Shown piece by piece: positions 8,883 through 16,443 of a stretch of DNA of 64,000 nucleotides (positions are counted from its first letter, which is position 1; each line of letters begins with the position of its first letter). The notes under the pieces were generated by a model that saw only the letters and a list, made by a program, of their open reading frames with translations, was not told where the DNA came from and made no database searches. The DNA lies in contig JAIBEW010000007.1 in assembly GCA_019459085.1 (NCBI GenBank), positions 1-64,000 on the forward strand. Direction: 5' to 3'. The DNA is from Kaistella sp. (GTDB lineage: Bacteria; Bacteroidota; Bacteroidia; Flavobacteriales; Weeksellaceae). The position numbers and the translations under genes are program-made.

Positions 8883-9428
8883 CTACACAAAATTCATCAC
8901 CGGTTCATAAAATTCTTCCTCCATCACTCCGAACTGCTGACAGAGAAGTTTGATGCCGTTGATGTTCTCAATTAAATTTTCGTTGGCTGAAAGGAGTGGA
9001 AGATCTCCCAACTCTGTATTCAGAACAAAAGTCTGGCTGTTTTTTTGAAATCCGGCTCTGGAAAAGGGAAGTTTTCGGAAGAAATTTTCTGAATTTTCAA
9101 TCTGAGTTTCAAAAATTTCAGGATAAATCAGGACGCCGCCTGCAATAATGTTTTTTAAAAGCGGGGAGAAATCCTGATCAGCGAAATCTTCCGTCATTAA
9201 AACAATATTGGGCCGGAATTCCGCTGCTTTTTGAACTTCGGAAGTCTCAAGAAGTACAAAATCGTTTCCCAAGGTTTCGTTTTGTCCATTCTGAAGAAAA
9301 AAATCCGTGTTTTTTCCATGAAAATCCAGCACCTGAAGCACGAGTTGGGCTATTGCAGGATTGGAAGCGTAGATCAGGACGCGGGTTTTGTTTTGGGAAT
9401 AGTCAGAAATTTCCGAAATCGAATTCAT
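8883..9428 (-). CDS. Small protein resembling a Mur-ligase without its ATPase core
   Basis: This 181-aa soluble protein has no confident family assignment. Two stretches look like Mur ligase landmarks. RPNIVLMTEDFADQDFS, followed by LLKNIIAGGVLIYPE, resembles the substrate-recognition loop of the central domain. LPLLSANENLIENINGIKLL, followed by CQQFGVMEEEFYEPV, resembles the conserved segment that joins the central and C-terminal domains (usually G-x-H-N-x-x-N). The P-loop GTxGKT and the C-terminal domain are absent, so it cannot be an active ligase. The N-terminal VLIYASNPAIAQLVLQVL resembles a Rossmann strand-helix. It is encoded between hmgA and a lipoprotein gene on the same strand. The homology is my reading by eye. 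Confidence 0.5.
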   Translation of the reverse strand: MNSISEISDYSQNKTRVLIYASNPAIAQLVLQVLDFHGKNTDFFLQNGQNETLGNDFVLLETSEVQKAAEFRPNIVLMTEDFADQDFSPLLKNIIAGGVLIYPEIFETQIENSENFFRKLPFSRAGFQKNSQTFVLNTELGDLPLLSANENLIENINGIKLLCQQFGVMEEEFYEPVMNFV

Positions 9429-9449
9429 GTTTAATATTTATTTTTCGGA

Positions 9450-9881
9450 TTAATTATTTATCCTGGTGTCTATAAGAGGGCTAACCACGGCCGTGATATT
9501 TTCCCACTTTTTCCGGTCTTTTTCAAGGATAAAAGAGGCGTCGGTTTTAATTCCCGAATTTTCGCCATTCTTTACATTGATGGTCGTGGAAATATAATCG
9601 TATACTTTTTTGTAATCTTCTTCGATTTTCCTGAAACTGTTTGCTGAAAGCACGTCCCTGATTTCCTTCAGTTCCTCAGCCGACATTTTAAAATCTTTTT
9701 TGATTTTTTTGTTCTGGCCTTCAAAGGAATAATGGGCGCTGTTGCCTTTGATCAGAAGATTTTCATAAATAGGAGCAAAACCGCCGCTTCGGGAATAACT
9801 GATGTCGAAATCGGTGTATTTTTTCTGGGAACTGCAACTTGTTAAGATGATGGCTGCAATAACAAAAAACAAATTCTTCAC
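9450..9881 (-). CDS. Putative lipoprotein of unknown function
   Basis: This is a 143-aa protein. MKNLFFVIAAIILTSCSSQ is a lipoprotein signal peptide with lipobox LTSC, so Cys16 should be lipidated. The mature part has no membrane segment and is rich in Lys, Asp and Ser. Its central AEELKEIRDVLSANSFRKIEED looks helical. I recognise no catalytic motif. It is followed after 21 nt by the Mur-like gene and preceded 12 nt upstream by an acyltransferase gene. These four minus-strand genes could form one operon. Confidence 0.65.
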   Translation of the reverse strand: MKNLFFVIAAIILTSCSSQKKYTDFDISYSRSGGFAPIYENLLIKGNSAHYSFEGQNKKIKKDFKMSAEELKEIRDVLSANSFRKIEEDYKKVYDYISTTINVKNGENSGIKTDASFILEKDRKKWENITAVVSPLIDTRINN

Positions 9882-9893
9882 TTTTTATCTTTT

Positions 9894-10691
9894 TTAAATT
9901 TTCACTTCGTTTTTCTGGGCTTTTCTTTCCTCATCGTACTCATGTAGAACGTTAAAATCCTCAGTTTGTTCTATGGCGACCATGATTTTTGTTAAAATAG
10001 TCTGCGAATCGTCGTGATCGTAATCAATATCAAGCGGTTCTTTGAATTCCATGGTTGGTTTTACGCCTGTTACTTTTACTCTCAATCCTTTTTTGTCGAA
10101 AGCCCTTCGGAAACCGTTAATCTTAATAGGAATTACGATGGGTCTCTGGTTTTTGATGAGTTTCGCGGTTCCTTTTCTGCCCTGCGCAAAAGCTGAGGTG
10201 GTGCCCTGCGGAAAAGTAATGACCCAGCCGTTGTCGAGTGCTTTCATAATGTTTTCCACTTCCGTAAGATCCACCATTCTGTTCACATTTGCACCTTCTG
10301 TACGCCAGGTTCTTTTTACCGTAACTGCTCCTGCAAGCTTAAAGATCTTGGTCATAAAACCTTTATTCATGGTTTCTTCCGCCGCAACATAATAAAAATC
10401 AACTTTAGGATTCAACAAATACACCGGATTTTTGATGGAATTCAGGTAGCCGTTGTTCACCGCACAAAATGCGTGATACATTGCCGCAACATCCGCAAAA
10501 TAGGTTTGGTGGTTGGACACAAACAGAACGTTGGAATCGGGCAGGTCAACAAGATTTTCCGTTCCCGAAATTTTCAGTTTGTTGAAACCGTTGAATCTGC
10601 GGTACGAGATCATTCCAAGAATAAAAATAATCAGCCTTTTCAGGAAATAAAGATTGCCGAATGCGTCGGTAAAAATGTTTTTCTTCGCCAT
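9894..10691 (-). CDS. PlsC-type 1-acyl-glycerol-phosphate/lysophospholipid acyltransferase
   Basis: This 265-aa membrane-associated acyltransferase has a hydrophobic N-terminal segment (RLIIFILGMISY). Block I is VSNHQTYFADVAAMYH. Block III is WVITFPQGTTSAFAQGRKG, corresponding to FPEGTRS of PlsC. PIVIPIKINGFRRAF fits block IV. It probably transfers a fatty acyl group to a lyso-lipid at the inner membrane. Block I reads H-x5-D rather than the usual H-x4-D, and block III has Q in place of E. The acceptor is therefore uncertain; it could be a lyso-ornithine or other non-phosphatidate lipid. It is encoded 26 nt from the NUDIX gene on the same strand. Confidence 0.8.
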   Translation of the reverse strand: MAKKNIFTDAFGNLYFLKRLIIFILGMISYRRFNGFNKLKISGTENLVDLPDSNVLFVSNHQTYFADVAAMYHAFCAVNNGYLNSIKNPVYLLNPKVDFYYVAAEETMNKGFMTKIFKLAGAVTVKRTWRTEGANVNRMVDLTEVENIMKALDNGWVITFPQGTTSAFAQGRKGTAKLIKNQRPIVIPIKINGFRRAFDKKGLRVKVTGVKPTMEFKEPLDIDYDHDDSQTILTKIMVAIEQTEDFNVLHEYDEERKAQKNEVKI

Positions 10692-10717
10692 TTTTCAATT
10701 AAACATAATCTGCAAAT

Positions 10718-11347
10718 TTACAAATTTTTAAGCAACTGGCTGAACTCGCTTAAAATCATCGAAGTGGCGCCCCAGATCAGGTATCCGTTGAAGTTGATGA
10801 CCGGAACTTCCACACCGCGGGAACTCGGCAAAACCATCATTTCCGGCTGTTCCGTGAGTTTCAGCATTGAGGAAACGGGAAATTCAATAAGTTCTACGGC
10901 TTCGGTTTCCTGAAGGAAGAAATCTGGATTTTTTTTGGTGTAAGAGATGAAAGGCCTCACATAAAAATTGCTCGGTGGTATATAAATCGGCGACATTTCG
11001 CGGATCATTCTGATATAAGGTTCCTCGATTCCCATTTCCTCAGAAGTTTCGCGTTTTGCGGTATCTTCGAAAGTTCTGTCGGATTCTTCTTTTTTTCCGC
11101 CGGGAAGCGAAATCTGTCCGCTGTGGCGGTCGCGTTCGTTCGTGCTTCTCACAATAAGCGGAAAATACCATTCGCTGTCCTTTAGATACAACACAATATT
11201 TACGGCAGCAAATTTTGGATCTCTTGTTAAAATCTCTTCGTAGGAATAAAGCGGACGGTAAGGTGGAGAAAAAATGCAGTGCGCATCTTCGCCCTGAAGT
11301 TCGGCTTCCTGTATTTTTTTAAGTAAATCTTTTCCGAAAATTCCCAT
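10718..11347 (-). CDS. NUDIX hydrolase, CoA pyrophosphatase-like
   Basis: This 209-aa soluble protein carries a complete Nudix box, GGKKEESDRTFEDTAKRETS then EEMGI, which binds the metal and hydrolyses a diphosphate linkage. The segment preceding the box, RHSGQISLPGG, matches the CoA pyrophosphatase/NudL group (S-x-PGG), so CoA or a related nucleoside diphosphate-linked compound is the likely substrate. The C-terminal PVINFNGYLIWGATSMILSE is also typical of that group. The acyltransferase follows within 26 nt, so a shared transcript is likely. Confidence 0.82.
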   Translation of the reverse strand: MGIFGKDLLKKIQEAELQGEDAHCIFSPPYRPLYSYEEILTRDPKFAAVNIVLYLKDSEWYFPLIVRSTNERDRHSGQISLPGGKKEESDRTFEDTAKRETSEEMGIEEPYIRMIREMSPIYIPPSNFYVRPFISYTKKNPDFFLQETEAVELIEFPVSSMLKLTEQPEMMVLPSSRGVEVPVINFNGYLIWGATSMILSEFSQLLKNL

Positions 11348-11452
11348 AGCACAAAATTAGGAAAATGATCGTGGAAAGTGTTTTAAAAGAAAGTTAAAAT
11401 TTGGATAGATGTGCAGCCGGGAAGACTACATTGACTTTCCGGAACTAAAAAA

Positions 11453-11474
11453 AACTCCCAAATATTAGAGAGTT
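11453..11474 (-). terminator. Weak terminator after the DUF4258-like gene
   Basis: On the minus strand AACTCTC and GGGAGTT form a 7-bp stem with one G-T wobble and an 8-nt loop. A run of eight T follows. Confidence 0.5.
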
Positions 11475-11507
11475 AGATTTTATGGTCTCATCTTCAAAAT
11501 TAAAAAA

Positions 11508-11879
11508 TTATCTAATCTTCTTAATGGTTTTGAAAACCGACTGTTCTGCGCATTTTTCGAAATTGACTTCCCATTTCGGCTGATCTTTCGGATAGTGCAA
11601 AATATAGTCGGGACAGGGTTTATTTTGTGCATGGCTCTTTTCAAAATTAATTTTGCCGTGAGTCATAATGCTGTCTTTTAAAAACTTTTCATTAATCCTG
11701 TAAGTCGACATATCCTTCTGAAAACTTTCAGAATACTGAAAATCTTGCGACAAAGTCTCCGCAATAACCCTCGAATTCGGCAAATATCCGCTGCAACTGG
11801 CGCCTTTTTTATTAAGAATGAAAAAAACAAGCAGCAAACCGGGAACAAGCCCGATGAGAAAAAACTTTAACTTTCTCAT
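11508..11879 (-). CDS. Membrane-anchored small protein (DUF4258-like)
   Basis: This 123-aa protein has an N-terminal hydrophobic helix, KFFLIGLVPGLLLVFFILN, that is either a signal anchor or an uncleaved signal. A short soluble domain with three further Cys follows. The pattern INEKFLKDSIMTHGKINFEK, then HYPKDQPKWEVNFEKC, resembles DUF4258 proteins of Weeksellaceae, an assignment from memory with no motif of known function. The start codon directly abuts the ald stop (TAAATG), so translation is very likely coupled to alanine dehydrogenase. Function is unknown. Confidence 0.65.
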   Translation of the reverse strand: MRKLKFFLIGLVPGLLLVFFILNKKGASCSGYLPNSRVIAETLSQDFQYSESFQKDMSTYRINEKFLKDSIMTHGKINFEKSHAQNKPCPDYILHYPKDQPKWEVNFEKCAEQSVFKTIKKIR

Positions 11880-13073
11880 TTAAAATATTAAAAGGTTGAT
11901 GTCGTGATAAGTAAGGTTGAAGCGGTCACAGATAAGTTTTTTGGTGTGGCGGCCTTTGTACATGTACAGCGTCTGTTTCATTTCGTTTTTGCGGACAAGC
12001 ATATTGTCGAAACCGCCCTCTTCATCATAATTTAGAAGGTAACTTAGGAAGAAATTGGAAATCGCTTTGGTAGTCGTGCGCGGCATTTTTGAGGTTAAAT
12101 TCGGCAGACCACAATGAATAACACCGTGTTTAATCACATAAGGATTTTCCATATCGGTGAGTTCGGAAGTCTCGATAACTTTTCCGTTATCGATAGTCAC
12201 GTCAATAATTACGCTGCCTTTTTTCATTTTCGAAACCATTTCTTCCGTAACAATAGGAGTCAGGCTTATTTTTGAAAGCGCACCAATCACGACATCGGCT
12301 CTTTTTAGACTTTTTGAAAGTTCTTTCGGATCAATAATAGAGGTGGGTACTCTGCCGTCCACCATCATATGCAGCCTGCGCAATTTAGATAGCGAGTTGT
12401 CGAAAACTTTTACGCTCGCACCTAAACCCAATGCTGCTTTTGTGGCAAATTCACCCACAATTCCGGCTCCGAGAACTACTACTTCCGTAGGTCTTACACC
12501 GGTAATTCCACCTAACATCAGTCCGTTCGATAGGGCCAGAAGTTCTGCCGCATAAAGGATGGAAATATTTCCCGCAATTTCGCCGATAAGTCTAACGAGG
12601 GAAAGCTGTTTGTACTCATCAACAATAAATTCAAAGGCAATAGCATTGATCTTTTTTTCGGAAAGTTTTTTGAAATATTCCTGATCGCGTAAATTGATCT
12701 GTAAGGCTGAAATCAGATACGTGCAGGGTTTAAGAAAATCTATTTCGTCGGTCGTTGGCGGATTTACTTTTAAGACCAAATCCTGCTGAAATGCTTCTTT
12801 CGGGTCCTCGGTAATCTTCGCTCCCGATTCCGAATACTGCAAATCAGTAAAAAATGAACCTTCTCCGGCGCCGGATTCCACAATAATCTGATGTCCGTTG
12901 GCGACCAAAACCTGTACCGCGTCGGGCGTAAGGCAGGTTCTTCTTTCGTTCAGGCAGGTTTCCTTTGGAACACCAATGCTGAACTGTTTTCCTTTTCTGA
13001 TCACTTCCAGTTTTTCTTCCTGCGGCATTAATTCCTGTTCCGAAAACGGTGTAAAAATATTTGTACTACTCAT
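11880..13073 (-). CDS. ald: Alanine dehydrogenase
   Basis: This enzyme interconverts L-alanine and pyruvate plus ammonia with NAD. The 397-aa protein has IGVPKETCLNERRTCLTPDA near residue 33 as the catalytic N-terminal signature, including substrate-binding Arg and Lys positions. It also has the NAD-binding Rossmann motif VVLGAGIVGEFATKAALGLG near residue 198 and the C-terminal YVIKHGVIHCGLPNLTSKMP. It is related to the N-terminal part of transhydrogenase, but the PNLTSKMPRTTT tail and single-subunit size favour Ald. A TATCTTTG -7 box lies about 60 nt upstream. It is co-directional with tsaE, a neighbour order common in Flavobacteriia. Confidence 0.9.
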   Translation of the reverse strand: MSSTNIFTPFSEQELMPQEEKLEVIRKGKQFSIGVPKETCLNERRTCLTPDAVQVLVANGHQIIVESGAGEGSFFTDLQYSESGAKITEDPKEAFQQDLVLKVNPPTTDEIDFLKPCTYLISALQINLRDQEYFKKLSEKKINAIAFEFIVDEYKQLSLVRLIGEIAGNISILYAAELLALSNGLMLGGITGVRPTEVVVLGAGIVGEFATKAALGLGASVKVFDNSLSKLRRLHMMVDGRVPTSIIDPKELSKSLKRADVVIGALSKISLTPIVTEEMVSKMKKGSVIIDVTIDNGKVIETSELTDMENPYVIKHGVIHCGLPNLTSKMPRTTTKAISNFFLSYLLNYDEEGGFDNMLVRKNEMKQTLYMYKGRHTKKLICDRFNLTYHDINLLIF

Positions 13074-13132
13074 TATTCATAATGGATATCCCGATATTTA
13101 CCGGTGGATAATTGTAAATTGATTTAAGGCAA

Positions 13133-13140
13133 CAAAGATA
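13133..13140 (-). promoter_or_regulatory. -7 box for ald
   Basis: The minus strand reads TATCTTTG, an exact TAnnTTTG, leaving a leader of about 55 nt before the ald ATG. No -33 TTG was found at standard spacing. Confidence 0.45.
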
Positions 13141-13167
13141 CAATCATTAAATTTAAAAATTAAAAAT

Positions 13168-13575
13168 TTACCTGAAATTAACCAGTCTCGTCTCGCCGTC
13201 GTTTTCGATGCTGATTTCGTGATGCGCCACCTCTTCCAGCTCGTCTTCATAAATTTCCGGCCATTCGATGATGCAGAGAAAAGCATTGTCGAGGTATTCG
13301 TCCATTCCGATGTCATACACTTCAGCAACGTTCTTCATCCGGTAAAGATCAAAGTGAAAAATATTTCCTTTCGGCGTGTGGTATTCGTTGACAATGGCAT
13401 AAGTAGGCGACGAAACTTCATCTGTACTTCCTAAAGTTTTAAGAAAAAACTGTGTAAAAGTGGTTTTTCCGGCTCCCAGGTTGCCTTTCAGCAGAAGAAT
13501 CGGGTGCTCAAGTTTTGGCAGGATTTCATCAACTACTTTCTGCCAGTCTTCGATTTTATTGAGGGTAAATTGCAT
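13168..13575 (-). CDS. tsaE: tRNA threonylcarbamoyladenosine biosynthesis ATPase TsaE
   Basis: TsaE is the ATPase that works with TsaB and TsaD to make t6A37 in ANN-decoding tRNAs. The P-loop LLKGNLGAGKTTFTQFFLK lies near residue 35. EVSSPTYAIVNEYHTPKGNI and FHFDLYRM carry the family-specific switch and His/Asp segments. IEWPEIYEDELEE is the C-terminal signature. The ATG at 13575 is preferred over the upstream TTG used by the ORF track, giving 135 aa. A TATTTTTG -7 box is 17 nt upstream. No TsaB or TsaD is in this window. Confidence 0.9.
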   Translation of the reverse strand: MQFTLNKIEDWQKVVDEILPKLEHPILLLKGNLGAGKTTFTQFFLKTLGSTDEVSSPTYAIVNEYHTPKGNIFHFDLYRMKNVAEVYDIGMDEYLDNAFLCIIEWPEIYEDELEEVAHHEISIENDGETRLVNFR

Positions 13576-13592
13576 CGTGTTCAATTATCCGC

Positions 13593-13600
13593 CAAAAATA
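13593..13600 (-). promoter_or_regulatory. -7 box for tsaE
   Basis: The minus strand reads TATTTTTG, matching TAnnTTTG, 17 nt before the chosen ATG. It lies in the divergent region shared with dnaG. Confidence 0.45.
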
Positions 13601-13616
13601 AAGAAATTTTTTGGGT

Positions 13617-13637
13617 GGCGCGAGCGAAGCGAGCGTC
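13617..13637. repeat. GC-rich iterated motif GAGCGAAGCGAGCG
   Basis: The string CGCGAGCGAAGCGAGCGTC repeats GCGAGCG around GAA. It stands out as a GC-only island in an AT-rich intergenic region between divergent tsaE and dnaG. It is not part of a visible hairpin. No function can be assigned. Confidence 0.35.
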
Positions 13638-13693
13638 GAAAAGTAATTTTGGAAATCTGAATTTTAAAAAAAACTTATTCTTATTTTTACGCC

Positions 13694-15625
13694 ATGATTT
13701 CTAAAGCCTCCATCGATAAAATATTTTCCACCATCCGTGTTGAGGAAATCATCGGTGAATATGTGCAGCTGAAAAGAGCAGGTTCCAATTTTAAAGGTTT
13801 GAGTCCTTTCCACGAAGAAAAAACGCCAAGTTTCGTGGTTTCGCCGAGTAAACAGATCTGGAAGGATTTTTCTTCCGGAAAGGGTGGTACCGCCATTTCT
13901 TTCCTCATGGAAATCGAGAATTTTACGTATCCAGAAGCGCTTCGACATGCAGCAAAAAAGTACGGAATAGAGATCGAAGAAGACAAGCGTGACTTGAATG
14001 AGGAAGAAAAACAGGCCCAGACTGACCGCGAAATTCTCTTCAAAATCCATGAAATTGCCAACGATTTTTTCCAGCAACAGCTTTTTGAAACTGAGGAAGG
14101 ACAGGTCATCGGCTATTCTTATTTTAAGGAAAGGGAACTTCGCGACGATATCATCAAAAAATTCCAGCTTGGTTATTCTCCCGAGCATCGGAATGCCTTT
14201 ACCGAATTTGCTTTGGAAAAAGGCTATTCAAAAGAAATTCTTGAAAAATCCGGACTCTCCATCTTTCCGGAAAATGCCCCAAATGGAATCGACCGTTTCC
14301 GCGAAAGGGTAGTTTTTCCCATTCACAGTTTTTCGGGACGCGTTTTGGGCTTTGGTGCCAGAATCCTCAATAACAACATCAAAACCGCGAAATATCTCAA
14401 CTCCCCGGAAACCGAGATCTATCACAAATCCAATGTTCTTTACGGATTAAACCAAAGCAAACAGGCGATTTCGAGAAATAATCTCTGCCTTTTGGTGGAA
14501 GGGTATATGGATGTGATCGCGCTTCACCAGAACGGTATTGAAAATGTGGTTTCAAGTTCAGGAACGGCTTTAACGGTGGAGCAGATCAAGCTCATCAAAA
14601 GGCTGACGGAAAATGTGACGATCCTTTTTGACGGTGATGCTGCAGGAATCAAAGCGAGTTTCAGAAGTATCGATATGCTGCTTTCGGATGCGATGAATAT
14701 TCGCGTTCTCCTTTTCCCTGATGGTGAGGATCCAGACTCATTCTCGAGAAAGCATCCGCAGGAATATGTGGAGAATTTCATCAAGAACGAGGCGAAGGAT
14801 TTTATCGATTTCAAGTCTGAAATTTTACTGAAGGAAGCTGGAACCGATCCGATCAAAAAGGCTGAAGCCATCCGCGATATTGTGAAATCGGTGGCTTTTG
14901 TGCAGAACGCACTGAAGCAGGAAGTGTATCTGAAGGAAGTTTCCAACAAATTCGGGCTTTCGGAGCAATCGCTTTTTAATGAACTGAATGTTCAGAAACA
15001 AATAGATGATTTCAAATATTCTCCAAAAAATAAAGAAAAAATTTATTCACAACCCGAACTAAAGATTGATAAAGTCATCTCAATTAGTCGGGTTGATTCG
15101 GATTTACTTCTTCATGAAGAAAATTTGTTCAGTCTAATGTTAAGGTATGGAAGCTTTATTCTAAAGGAGAAAGATGAAAATAACGAAGAAACAGAAATTT
15201 CAATTACAGAAAAAATAATCTTCGAAATAAACAATGACAACTGTAAAATTTTGTCTCTCATAAACGAAAAACTTTATATTGATATTATTGGAGGAATTGA
15301 TGATGGGATATTAAAAGATAGTAATCATTTTTTTGGTATGCAGGACAGCGAAATTGATTCAAAAATTGCTACTGCAAACTTAGAAAGATACACTACGAGC
15401 AATTGGTCGAAACATAATATTTATTTTGGAAGTGAAATGGATTTCATTGATAGAATAGTCAACGAAAATATTATGAAATATAAAGTTGCATATATTGGGA
15501 AAATCATCGAAGATTTAAAATTAGAATATGCCGGAATTGAAGATAAATATGAAATGTATTCTAAAGTTAAAGATTTAGTTATTTTCAAAAATTTTTTAAA
15601 TCAAAAGCTAAATAGGATTTTGTGA
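13694..15625 (+). CDS. dnaG: DNA primase DnaG with non-canonical zinc-finger domain
   Basis: DnaG synthesises RNA primers at the replication fork and is loaded by DnaB helicase. The N-terminal domain aligns with the CHC2 zinc finger (residues 34-65), but the metal ligands are mostly gone. It reads GLSPFH and KDFSSGKGG where CPFH and CFGCGKGG are expected, leaving only His40. The TOPRIM core is intact: LLVEGYMDVIAL near residue 264, then SSGTALT and ILFDGDAAG, with the acidic metal-binding residues. The last 210 residues, the helicase-interaction region, are far more AT-rich than the rest. The total of 643 aa is normal. An ATG start follows a TATTTTTA -7-like box. Confidence 0.93.
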   Translation: MISKASIDKIFSTIRVEEIIGEYVQLKRAGSNFKGLSPFHEEKTPSFVVSPSKQIWKDFSSGKGGTAISFLMEIENFTYPEALRHAAKKYGIEIEEDKRDLNEEEKQAQTDREILFKIHEIANDFFQQQLFETEEGQVIGYSYFKERELRDDIIKKFQLGYSPEHRNAFTEFALEKGYSKEILEKSGLSIFPENAPNGIDRFRERVVFPIHSFSGRVLGFGARILNNNIKTAKYLNSPETEIYHKSNVLYGLNQSKQAISRNNLCLLVEGYMDVIALHQNGIENVVSSSGTALTVEQIKLIKRLTENVTILFDGDAAGIKASFRSIDMLLSDAMNIRVLLFPDGEDPDSFSRKHPQEYVENFIKNEAKDFIDFKSEILLKEAGTDPIKKAEAIRDIVKSVAFVQNALKQEVYLKEVSNKFGLSEQSLFNELNVQKQIDDFKYSPKNKEKIYSQPELKIDKVISISRVDSDLLLHEENLFSLMLRYGSFILKEKDENNEETEISITEKIIFEINNDNCKILSLINEKLYIDIIGGIDDGILKDSNHFFGMQDSEIDSKIATANLERYTTSNWSKHNIYFGSEMDFIDRIVNENIMKYKVAYIGKIIEDLKLEYAGIEDKYEMYSKVKDLVIFKNFLNQKLNRIL

Positions 15626-15634
15626 CAATTTGTC

Positions 15635-15642
15635 TAAATTTG
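15635..15642 (+). promoter_or_regulatory. -7 box for clpP
   Basis: TAAATTTG is an exact TAnnTTTG located just after the dnaG stop, leaving a leader of about 50 nt before the clpP ATG. Confidence 0.45.
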
Positions 15643-15695
15643 AATTGGGAATGAATTTTGACTTTCCCTGAACATAAAAATAAAAATACCACATA

Positions 15696-16379
15696 ATGGA
15701 TATTAAAAAAGATTTCAGAGATTTCTCTGTAAAACACTTAGGAAACAGCGGATTGGCAACAGATCAGTACATGGGAATGTACGGTCCAACCAATTTAACT
15801 CCTTATATCATGGAAGAACGCCGCTTAAATGTGGCTCAAATGGACGTTTTTTCGCGTCTGATGATGGACCGGATCATCTTCCTCGGAACAGGAATCGACG
15901 ATCAGGTGGCGAATATTGTAACGGCACAGTTGCTGTTCCTCGAAAGCTCAGATGCATCCAAAGACATTCAGATCTATATCAATTCTCCGGGCGGAAGCGT
16001 TTACGCAGGTTTGGGAATTTATGATACGATGCAGATCATCAAACCCGATGTAGCAACGATTTGTACAGGAATGGCGGCTTCAATGGGAGCAGTGCTTCTC
16101 GTAGCCGGTGAAAAAGGAAAACGTTCCGCACTTAAACATTCAAGAGTGATGATTCATCAGCCTTCTGGCGGAGCACAGGGTGTAGCTTCCGATATGGAAA
16201 TCAACCTGAGAGAAATGCTGAAGCTGAAAAAAGAACTTTACGATATTATTGCAAACCACTCCGGCCAGACTTATGAATGGGTGGAAAAAGCATCAGACCG
16301 CGATTACTGGATGACTTCAACTGAAGCAAAAGAATTCGGGATGGTAGATGAGGTTTTGGAGAGAAAAACCGATAAATAA
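15696..16379 (+). CDS. clpP: ATP-dependent Clp protease proteolytic subunit
   Basis: ClpP is the serine peptidase barrel that degrades substrates unfolded by ClpX/ClpA. The 227-aa protein shows YINSPGGSVYAGLGIYDTMQ (substrate groove), TGMAASMGAVLLVAGEKGKR with the catalytic Ser near residue 126, and SRVMIHQPSGG with the catalytic His near residue 151. The catalytic Asp lies in the following helical segment, near SDRDYWMTSTEAKEFGMVDEV. The N-terminal extension before LNVAQMDVFSRLMMDRIIFL is somewhat long and probably processed. No clpX follows; a terminator separates it from convergent tpiA. Confidence 0.95.
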   Translation: MDIKKDFRDFSVKHLGNSGLATDQYMGMYGPTNLTPYIMEERRLNVAQMDVFSRLMMDRIIFLGTGIDDQVANIVTAQLLFLESSDASKDIQIYINSPGGSVYAGLGIYDTMQIIKPDVATICTGMAASMGAVLLVAGEKGKRSALKHSRVMIHQPSGGAQGVASDMEINLREMLKLKKELYDIIANHSGQTYEWVEKASDRDYWMTSTEAKEFGMVDEVLERKTDK

Positions 16380-16397
16380 TTTTTTGGGTTAAAGGAA

Positions 16398-16428
16398 GAA
16401 CGCGCCAATTTTGGCGCGTTCTTTTTTT
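16398..16428. terminator. Bidirectional terminator between clpP and tpiA
   Basis: GAACGCGCCAATTTTGGCGCGTTC is a 24-bp perfect palindrome followed by a T-run. It sits between convergent genes and should stop clpP transcripts strongly. Confidence 0.9.
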
Positions 16429-16443
16429 ATAAACATACTGAAT

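Noticed and set aside
13664-14188. 174-aa and 140-aa minus-strand ORFs over the 5' part of dnaG
   Set aside because: Both are mirror frames of dnaG codons; dnaG has clear TOPRIM and CHC2-like signatures.
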